17,216 bases of DNA. Origin: CAZYTO01 sp964650405. Its GTDB lineage: Bacteria > Acidobacteriota > Thermoanaerobaculia > Gp7-AA8. A program made the position numbers and the translations under genes. A model generated the notes under the pieces. That model was not told where the DNA came from and searched no databases. It saw nothing but the letters and a program-made list of their open reading frames with translations. How positions within the stretch are numbered: position 1 is the stretch's first letter; every line of letters starts with the position of its first letter. The stretch is from contig CAZYTO010000107.1 of assembly GCA_964650405.1 (NCBI GenBank), forward strand, positions 1-17,216, written 5' to 3'. This document shows, piece after piece, positions 6,116 to 13,900 of this stretch.

Positions 6116-6763
6116 ATGCACGAGACCCTCGACGCCCGGATCGAGTCGCGCGCCATGCTCGATCACCCGTTCTATCAGCGCTGGACGTGTGGCCAGCTCA
6201 CCCGCGAGGAGCTGCGGGAGTATGCGCGGCAGTACTACCACTACGCCCTGGCTTTCCCGACGTTCCTCAGCAACGCACACGCGAACTGCGACGACCTGGC
6301 TGTACGGCAGATGCTGCTGGAGAACCTGGTCGAAGAGGAGCAGGGGAGCGAGAACCATCCCGAGCTGTGGCTCCGTTTCTGCGAGGCGCTCGGCCTCGAC
6401 CGTGACGAGGTGAAGCGCGGCGCGGCGAACACCGCGACACGCCACCTCATCGCCACGATGCGCTCGCTGGCGCGTGAAGGAGCGCTGCACGAAGGGCTGG
6501 CCGCGCTCTACGCGTACGAGTCGCAGATCCCCGGAGTGGCCGCGGCCAAGATCGACGGCCTGGCGAAGTGGTACGGCATCACCGCGCCGCGCGACGTGGC
6601 CTTCTTCGCCGTGCACCAGGAAGCGGACGTCCACCATTCGGCCACCTCGCGCGCGCTGCTCGACCGGCTGTGCGCCAACGATGAGGCGCGTGCGGCTGCC
6701 GAGGCGGCTACGGTGCGGACGCTCGACGCCCTGTACGGATTTTTGGACGCCGTCACCGCGTAA
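6116..6763 (+). CDS. CADD-family diiron/heme-oxygenase-fold protein (putative pABA synthase)
   Basis: A 215-residue protein of the TENA/PqqC heme-oxygenase-like fold that matches Chlamydia CADD (CT610) along its length. CADD makes p-aminobenzoate for folate by oxidising its own tyrosine and using its own lysine as amino donor. The six ligands of the dimetal site are all present: E74, H81, E135, H167, D171 and H174, each offset by exactly 7 from CADD numbering (E81, H88, E142, H174, D178, H181). Y20 in LDHPFYQRW matches the sacrificed Tyr27, and K145 in IPGVAAAKIDGL matches Lys152. Shared blocks include ENLVEEEQGSENHPELW and ALYAYESQIP. GGAGGAGGA six bases before the ATG fixes the start. nadA follows after 28 bases, suggesting one cofactor-synthesis transcript. 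CADD numbering is from memory of the chlamydial protein; pABA synthesis is inferred. Confidence 0.85.
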   Translation: MHETLDARIESRAMLDHPFYQRWTCGQLTREELREYARQYYHYALAFPTFLSNAHANCDDLAVRQMLLENLVEEEQGSENHPELWLRFCEALGLDRDEVKRGAANTATRHLIATMRSLAREGALHEGLAALYAYESQIPGVAAAKIDGLAKWYGITAPRDVAFFAVHQEADVHHSATSRALLDRLCANDEARAAAEAATVRTLDALYGFLDAVTA

Positions 6764-6791
6764 TCATCCTCGAGAGACCTCAACCGACAAC

Positions 6792-7778
<987 letters not shown>

Positions 7779-7800
7779 CGCTCGTTCGGGGATCGCGCGG

Positions 7801-8172
7801 TCACTCCGCCGTGGCTCGTTCCAGTAACTCGATCCGATTCCCGAACGGGTCGGCCACGTAGGCACGCTCGTAGCCGGGGAGCGGCTGGTCGGTCGTGACC
7901 TCCACTCCCGCGGCCCGGCAGTGGACCAGCAGGGCCGGCAGGTCATCCACGATGAATGCCGGGTGCGCTTTTTTCGCGGCGTGAAAATCGTCCTCGACGC
8001 CGAGGTGCACGTCGGCGGCGCCGGAACGGAACCAGGCGCCACCGCGGCGGGCGAGATGATCCGGCTTCGGAAGTTCCGAAAATCCAAGGATGCCCATGTA
8101 AAAACGGCGAGCATCGTCCTCGCGCCCGCGAGGCATGGCCAGTTGCACGTGATGAAGGGCAACGATCCGCAT
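7801..8172 (-). CDS. VOC-superfamily (glyoxalase/dioxygenase-fold) protein
   Basis: A 123-residue single-domain member of the vicinal oxygen chelate superfamily (glyoxalase I, fosfomycin-resistance and extradiol dioxygenase fold). Two beta-alpha-beta-beta-beta modules are visible: residues 3-60 (LHHVQLAMPRG, RRFYMGILGF, GGAWFRSG, ADVHLGVE) and 68-119 (KAHPAFIVDDL, CRAAGVEV, YVADPFGNRIELLE). Candidate metal ligands are H8, H56 and E115; H70 in KAHPAF is conserved in this subgroup. Such small VOC proteins span many reactions, so the substrate cannot be told. GAGGAT about 11 bases upstream is a fair ribosome site. It diverges from the PilZ gene across only 27 bases. Confidence 0.88.
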   Translation of the reverse strand: MRIVALHHVQLAMPRGREDDARRFYMGILGFSELPKPDHLARRGGAWFRSGAADVHLGVEDDFHAAKKAHPAFIVDDLPALLVHCRAAGVEVTTDQPLPGYERAYVADPFGNRIELLERATAE

Positions 8173-8199
8173 GTCCGGATGCTATCCTCACTGCCGGGA
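8173..8199. promoter_or_regulatory. Very short divergent interval between VOC and PilZ genes
   Basis: Only 27 bases lie between the divergent starts, too few for two separate promoters. The rightward promoter must sit inside the VOC coding region and the leftward one inside the PilZ gene or over it, so mutual interference is likely. No clear sigma-70 boxes are seen. If PilZ starts at the in-frame ATG at 8179, the gap shrinks to 6 bases. Confidence 0.3.
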
Positions 8200-8850
8200 A
8201 TGCGCGAGGAACGCCGCCGCTACCAGCGGATCACTCTGCCGGCGCCGCTCCGCGGAACGATCGGACCGGTACGCGTCTTCGTCGTCGATCTCTCCCTCGG
8301 CGGCGCGCGCGTGGCACACCAGGAGCCGCTGCCGAAACCGGGTGGGAGTTGCACCCTTCGCTTCGAGGGAAACTCCGGCACGATCGTGCTGCCGTGCGTC
8401 GTCGTCCGCACGGAAGTCTTCCGCGCGGCGAAGTCCGCCAACGATCGTTCCGTTCACCACTCCGGCCTGCAGGTCACCGCGGAAGACCGCTGGGCCGTCC
8501 AGCCGCTGCGCGATCTCATCACGTACTACATCGAGCGGGCCATGGACGAACAGAAAGCCAATGCCCGCGGCATCCCGGCCACGGCCGCGCTGTCGTTCCA
8601 GACGGGCAAGGGGAACGAGTTCATTCGCTTCGAGCTATCGCACGGGTCGTGGCGGCGCACCCCCACGAAGGAGCCGCGCCAGCCGCTGAACGGCTTCACC
8701 GTCTCCTCCGCGGAATCGGATGAGAGCCTCAGCATGCTCTGCGAAGCGTACGAGACCGGCAACCTCGAATCGCGAAAGCTGATCCGGACCATGGCCGAGC
8801 TGAGCATCAGCAAGACCGAGGGGATCCCCACGCGGAAGTATGAGCCGTAG
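8200..8850 (+). CDS. PilZ-domain (c-di-GMP receptor) protein with unknown C-terminal region
   Basis: A 216-residue cytoplasmic protein. Residues 5-100 form a PilZ domain with both c-di-GMP-binding motifs intact: RRYQR (R6-x3-R10) and DLSLGG (D30-x-S32-x-x-G35), followed by strands GGSCTLRFEG and TIVLPCVVVRTEV. After a helix (PLRDLITYYIERAMDEQ, 102-118) comes an unrecognised 95-residue C-terminal region; residues 160-208 are polar and probably partly helical. The domain should bind c-di-GMP and pass the signal to a partner, or to the C-terminal part, affecting motility, exopolysaccharide or adhesion. An alternative start at 8179 adds MLSSLPG; 8200 is preferred because the PilZ motif begins close after it, but neither has a good ribosome site. 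The next gene (GspG-like) begins 62 bases downstream. Confidence 0.82.
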   Translation: MREERRRYQRITLPAPLRGTIGPVRVFVVDLSLGGARVAHQEPLPKPGGSCTLRFEGNSGTIVLPCVVVRTEVFRAAKSANDRSVHHSGLQVTAEDRWAVQPLRDLITYYIERAMDEQKANARGIPATAALSFQTGKGNEFIRFELSHGSWRRTPTKEPRQPLNGFTVSSAESDESLSMLCEAYETGNLESRKLIRTMAELSISKTEGIPTRKYEP

Positions 8851-8890
8851 AGCGCCGAGTCGAGCCCGCAACCGTTTGGGTGTTGCGTGG

Positions 8891-8912
8891 CGGTACCAGG
8901 TGTCGGGTATCA
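8891..8912 (+). repeat. GGTATC/GGTGTC repeat copy abutting a start codon (site B)
   Basis: CGGTACCAGGTGTCGGGTATCA matches the unit type at 3932-4010 and, inverted, at 9585-9616. It ends at the base before the likely ATG of the GspG-like gene (8913), occupying the place where a ribosome site would be expected. Confidence 0.65.
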
Positions 8913-9536
8913 ATGAGTACTTCAAAATCCACCCTCATGCTCAACATCGCCTACGTCGCTGTAAGCGGCGTAGGCGGTCTTCCCTCGGCACTCTTCCTCG
9001 CGCACCGACTGAGCTCGCCTTGCACGTTGTCCAGCGAGGAGTTGGAACACGCATGTCTGGCGTGGGGCTGCCTCGTCGGGATCACTCAGCCTGTCGTCTT
9101 TCGTGCATTCGGCTTTGCCTGGCACCAGATACTCAGCAGTCTTCTGCTGCAATTGGCAGTAGTGGTCTTTTTTTCGGCTGCGCTGCCAAGCTTGGATTTC
9201 GGGATGGCGGATCGCTCGAGGCAGAAGCGGACGATGGCCGACCTCCGATGGATCGGGCGGGAGATCGAGAATTACCAAACGCGAACGGGCCGGCTTCCGA
9301 TCGCGCGATCGTCACTCGAGCTTTCGCGCGTTATCGGAAAGCGACTGCCTACTACCGACGGGTGGGGAAATCCGTTGCATTGCTCGGCCGGTCCGGCTGG
9401 ATATCGGATCGTCAGCTATGGGGCCTGTGGCGAGCCTGACCGGCCTCCCACGACCGGCGTCGTGAAAGATCCACACGGCGACTTGATCCTGGAGAACGGC
9501 AGATTCGTAACGTACCCCATGGGTTTTGAGCCGTAA
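8913..9536 (+). CDS. Polytopic membrane protein with C-terminal GspG-like (T2SSG) domain
   Basis: A 207-residue protein in two parts. Residues 8-93 contain three likely membrane segments: LNIAYVAVSGVGGLPSALFL (10-29), CLAWGCLVGITQPVVFRAF (48-66) and ILSSLLLQLAVVVFFSAAL (73-91). Residues 100-200 resemble the globular part of the major pseudopilin GspG: a helix RTMADLRWIGREIENYQTRTGRLP, then DGWGNPLHCSAG and GYRIVSYGACG, where canonical GspG has DPWGxPY and YDlxSyGaDG. The prepilin peptidase motif (G-F-T-x-x-E) is absent, so this is not an ordinary pseudopilin. Such domains recur in Acidobacteriota-like genomes; the role is unknown. The start at 8913 is uncertain: no ribosome site is seen because a repeat unit abuts the ATG, and ATG 8937 is an alternative. 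Confidence 0.72.
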   Translation: MSTSKSTLMLNIAYVAVSGVGGLPSALFLAHRLSSPCTLSSEELEHACLAWGCLVGITQPVVFRAFGFAWHQILSSLLLQLAVVVFFSAALPSLDFGMADRSRQKRTMADLRWIGREIENYQTRTGRLPIARSSLELSRVIGKRLPTTDGWGNPLHCSAGPAGYRIVSYGACGEPDRPPTTGVVKDPHGDLILENGRFVTYPMGFEP

Positions 9537-9584
9537 CGCGCAACCAGCCGTGACGAACAGACGGGAACACGACCCAGCGCCGGG

Positions 9585-9616
9585 CTCTGATACCCGATAC
9601 CTGATACCCAACACCC
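9585..9616 (-). repeat. GGTATC/GGTGTC repeat copy, inverted (site C)
   Basis: Read on the minus strand this carries GGGGTGTTGGGTATCAGG followed by TATCGGGTATCAG, matching the units at 3932-4010 and 8891-8912. It lies in the 133-base gap between two convergent genes; nothing else is recognised in that gap. Confidence 0.65.
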
Positions 9617-9669
9617 CATGACGGCTACCAATCGGTCAACCGAGAACCGCCGCCGAGCCACCGCCCGCG

Positions 9670-10761
9670 TCACCGTCCCGTCACCCTCCCCACCTTGTTC
9701 GCTCCGAGCTCCGTGAACCACAGGTTGCCGTCGGGGCCTTCGATGATGCGGTGCATGACCGTACCGCAGGTGGGGACTTCGAAAAACGTGAACGGAATGC
9801 GCGAGATGTCCGTGGCGGCGGCGGTGAGGATCGACTTGTCGATGCGGATGACGTGATCCGTGCCCGGCGGGCTCGGATTCTTCGGGGTGGGGTTGTTCTG
9901 ATCGACGTACTGCTGGACCCAGAGGTTGCCGTCGTGGTCGAACGAGAGGCCTGCCAGGATGACGTTGTCCTGCGTCTTCGGAACGGCGAATTCGGTGATG
10001 GTGCCGTCGAGGAGGATGCGCGCCACGTTGTTGCCCGCCTCTTCGCTGAACCACATCGACTTCCCGTCCGGCGCCGGGACGATGGCGATGGGGCGGCTGT
10101 TGTGCGTGGGGATGGGAAACTCGGTCACCTCGCCGTCCGCGCGGCCGGGAGTGATGCGGGCGATGGCGTTGCCCACCAGCTCCGTTACCCACATGCTGCC
10201 GTTCGCGGCCGGCTTGACGTAGATCGGAACGCTGCCGACCGTTGCCAGCGGATAGGTGGTGATGCTGCCGTCCGGGCTGATCCGGCCGATGGTGCCCGTC
10301 GACTTGCCGGTGAACCAGATCGTCTTCCCGTCGATCCCAAAGGCCATTCCGTGCGGATGCGTGCCCAGCCTCTTCTTCGGACAGGTGGGGCACTCCAGAC
10401 TGACGTCGTACTCCTTGTCGATCTTTCCGTTCGCATCGAGCCGCACGATCCTGCTGTCGAACTCCAGGGTGACCCACAGCCTGCCGCTGCCGTCGAACTC
10501 GATTCCGTGCGGCCCGCTCTTGTGAGGCATGGCCCAGAACGTCATGCCGCCCGTCTCCGTCACGTGCACGACGCTGTCGTAGTTCTGCCCCGTGATCCAG
10601 AAGCTGTCGCGGTCCGCGGTGATCTCGTGCGTCGAGCCGTCATGGCCGCAGGCTGACTTCCCCGGTGCGTAGTTCGGGTAGTTGACGGCCCAGTCGACGA
10701 TGGTCTGTCCCTGTGCGCCCAGCGCGAACACGATGAGCATCACAAACGATAAGCGTTTCAT
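9670..10761 (-). CDS. Secreted Vgb-like (streptogramin lyase family) beta-propeller
   Basis: A 363-residue exported protein with signal peptide MKRLSFVMLIVFALGAQG. The mature chain is a repeat propeller of the virginiamycin B lyase family: recurring blades such as GIEFDGSGRLWVTLEFDSRI, GKTIWFTGKSTGTIGRI, GSMWVTELVGNAIARI, KSMWFSEEAGNNVARI and GNLWFTELGANKVGRV, each starting P-D-G/N-G and ending with the W-x-T/S motif. H337 and E351 are 14 apart, the spacing I recall for the catalytic His/Glu pair of Staphylococcus Vgb; other active-site residues were not matched, so streptogramin inactivation is not claimed. Most such secreted homologues are of unknown function. CPTCPKK at 124-130 is a loop specific to this protein. 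AGAGG upstream of the ATG sets the start. It diverges from the giant repeat protein and converges on the GspG-like gene. Confidence 0.85.
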   Translation of the reverse strand: MKRLSFVMLIVFALGAQGQTIVDWAVNYPNYAPGKSACGHDGSTHEITADRDSFWITGQNYDSVVHVTETGGMTFWAMPHKSGPHGIEFDGSGRLWVTLEFDSRIVRLDANGKIDKEYDVSLECPTCPKKRLGTHPHGMAFGIDGKTIWFTGKSTGTIGRISPDGSITTYPLATVGSVPIYVKPAANGSMWVTELVGNAIARITPGRADGEVTEFPIPTHNSRPIAIVPAPDGKSMWFSEEAGNNVARILLDGTITEFAVPKTQDNVILAGLSFDHDGNLWVQQYVDQNNPTPKNPSPPGTDHVIRIDKSILTAAATDISRIPFTFFEVPTCGTVMHRIIEGPDGNLWFTELGANKVGRVTGR

Positions 10762-10913
10762 GCGAAGCTACCTCTCAGATTGAGACGGTCGGAAACGCGA
10801 CGATTACCGGAGGGGCGTCAGAGTTAGAACGCGATCAAGTGACATGACTGTTTCGATACTTGTAGTCGATGCCCCTTTAGGGGATGATATCGCCCGTCCA
10901 GGACCGTCCAGGT
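10762..10913. promoter_or_regulatory. Divergent intergenic region upstream of propeller and giant protein
   Basis: This 152-base gap separates two divergent exported-protein genes and should hold both promoters. A small hairpin, CCCC-TTTA-GGGG (10872-10883), lies 31 bases before the giant gene's ATG. No convincing -35/-10 pair was found. The stretch is less GC-rich than the flanking genes, as promoter regions often are. Confidence 0.35.
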
Positions 10914-13900
10914 ATGCCCTTCGTCTCGCGCCGTAACCTCATAGCTCTTGCTGTCATCATTTCCCTTGCCGGAAGCGCATCGGCGCGGCCTTTGGCGCGC
11001 CTCCGGGAGATGCTCAAGGGAAAGAGCGTGCCGGCCAAGGCGCCGGCCGCTCCAACGGGCGTGCACCATCCGCCTGTCCTGACCACCCAGGATGCACCGT
11101 ATGCCGGCGCGCCGCCACTGGCGGTCGCCCGTGCCGTTCGGACTCTGCCCCTCCGGCAGATGAAGCTCATTCCGCCGCCCGGTCACGGTGAGGACGAGGA
11201 TCGATTCGAGCCGGTTCACCCGGCACGCCCGACCGATACCCCCGCGGAGGACGGCAGGCGGCAGAGGTTCATGGGGCCGGTTGGCTCCTCGCCGGTCTCC
11301 ACGGGCGTCAGCTTCGAGGGTGTCGGCACCGGCCTTCCGGGGTTCGCGCCCTGCTGCGTCCCGCCCGATGTCAACGGACACGTCGGCGCCACCCAGTATG
11401 TGCAATGGAACAACCTGAGCTTCGCGGTCTGGGACAAGAACGGAAACAAACTGTACGGACCGGCTGCCGGCAACACCCTGTTCCAGCCTCTCGGCGGAGT
11501 CTGCGCCTCGCACAACGACGGTGATCCTGTCGTCAACTACGACATCCTGGCCGGACGCTGGATCCTGTCGCAGTTCGCGATCTTTGCCAGTCCGGGCTCC
11601 TCGCATCAATGTGTCGCCGTGTCCCTTACCAGCGACGCCACCGGTGCCTGGTACCTCTATGACTTCGTCACCGATCCGGTGAATTTCGTCGACTATCCGC
11701 ACATGGCCGTCTGGCCCGACGGCTACTACATGGCCGCGCACATCTTCAGCAGCGGCGGTTTCTCATTCCTGGCCGGACGGATCTACGCCTTCGAGCGAGA
11801 CAAGATGCTCAGCGGCCAACCGGCCCGGATGTTGAGCAAGGATCTCAGACAGTACTCCGGCATGCCTCAGTACGGATTCTTGCCGGCGGACGTCGACAGC
11901 CCGCTCCCGCCGCCGGCGGGCGAGGCGGAGATGGTCATCGGGCCCGACCCGGTCTCGACCACGCTCCTCGATTCGACCCGAGTGGCGGTCACGTGGGGAG
12001 CGGCGCCGGCCATGACGCTCACCGAGACGCAAATCGCGGCTGGCTGGGGCATCGCTCCCTGTGTAAATGGCGGCCGGGCCTGCGTCCCGCAGCCGCCGCC
12101 GGCGTCGGGATCCGCCTACCTTGACAACCTCGACCAGCACATCATGCACCGGCTGGCCTACCGCAACTTCGGAGGCACGCCCGTGCAGGAGTCGCTCGTC
12201 GGCAACATCACCGTCGCCGGGAGCACCAGTTCACCCCCTCACGGCGCAATCCGCTGGTTCGAGTTCCAGAACGCGGGAGACTCCACGACCACGCCGGTGG
12301 TCTATCAGGCCGGGACGTTCGATCCCGACAACGATTACCGCTGGATGGGCTCGATCGCCATGGATAAGGACCGCGACATCGCGCTCGGCTACAGCAGGTC
12401 GAGCACGACGACCAAGCCGTCCATTTTCGTCAACGGCCGCCTCGGCACCGATCCACCCAACACGCTGGGCACCGAGACGCAGATGATGGCCGGTGGCGGC
12501 GTACAGACTTCCGCGAACCGCTGGGGCGACTACAGCTCCATGACTCTCGACCCCGTCGACCAGTGCACCTTCTGGTACACCAACGAGTACCTGAAAGCAG
12601 ACGGCTCGTTCAACTGGGCCACCCGCATCGCCTCGTTCAAGTTCCCGTCGTGCACTCCGGTCTCGTGGGGCAACCTCAGCGGGACCACTACTTCCTGTGC
12701 CACAGGCGCCCCGATCGGCGGCGTCCTCGTTACCCTCGGCAACGGATACAGCGTGGTCAGCGATGCCTCGGGGCACTACTCGATGGGCGTTCCGGCCGGC
12801 ACGTACACCGCCACGGCCACCGGCAGCGACATCAACTGTTCGTCCAGTTCTCCGGCCACGGTCAGCGTGATCATCCCGGCCGACGGCACGGTGACGCAGG
12901 ACTTCTGCATGAGCGGCAGCTCGAACCTCGCGCTGGGCGCCGTCACCATCAACGACACGGCCGCCGGCAACGGCAACGGCATCGTCAACCGGAACGAGTG
13001 CGTCGATCTCACCGTGGCCGTGGCCAACAACGGCTGTGCCGCCGAGTCGGCCATCAATGCCACGCTGACCACATCGACGGCCGGACTGACCGTAACGCGG
13101 GGCAACTCGTTCTATCCCGACCTGACCACCGGTGCCAGCGCCGCCAATACGATTCCGTTCAAGGTCAGCACGTCGCCGGCCTTCGTCTGCGGCACGGTCA
13201 TCGACTTCGCACTGAATCTGACCTACGCCGGCGGCAGCAAGTCGATCCCATTCACCGTGCCGACCTGCGCGGGGGGAGGGGCTCTGGCCATTCCCATCAG
13301 CTCCCTCAGCCTGACGGATCCAACCCAGTCCGACCGGCTTTTCCGCACCGGCACTCCGAGCGATTGCAACGGCAGAACCTGCCCCGGCCCATTCGGATCC
13401 GGCACCTATCACTACAAGACGTTCAAGTTCACCAATTCCAGCGGCGGCCCCGCTTGTGTCACGGTTACGATGAACGCCGCCTGCACCGGCTCCACTCCGG
13501 GCCAGGTCGAGGCGGTGGCCTATCTCGGAAGCACGTTCACCCCCAGGACGAGCGCCACGATCTGCGATCAGTACCTCGGCGACGCCGGGAGCAGCGTGGG
13601 CAGCGTCCTCCCCAGCCAGACGTTTTCCTTCACCGTTCCCGCCCAATCGGATTTCCTCATCGTCACCAACACCGTGAGTCCGGGGACGGACTGCACGCAG
13701 TTCTCCGGCACGATTTCCGGCCTGATCGACAACACGCCCGGTCCGGGCGAGTGCACCACGTGCACCCCTCCGGCCACGCCAACGGTCACCCCCGCCGGCC
13801 CGACCACGTTCTGCGCCGGCGGAAGCGTCACGCTCAACTCCAGCGCCGCCAGCGGCAACCAATGGTACTTCAACGGAGCCCCGATCGCAGGCGCAACCGG

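Noticed and set aside
9670..10761. Streptogramin antibiotic resistance (Vgb) gene
   Set aside because: The protein is secreted and only two catalytic-type residues could be matched, so it is kept as a family-level propeller and no resistance function is claimed.
12231..13862. A 543-residue antisense open frame inside the giant gene
   Set aside because: Gly/Arg/Ala-rich with no domain pattern; long antisense frames are expected at this GC content.
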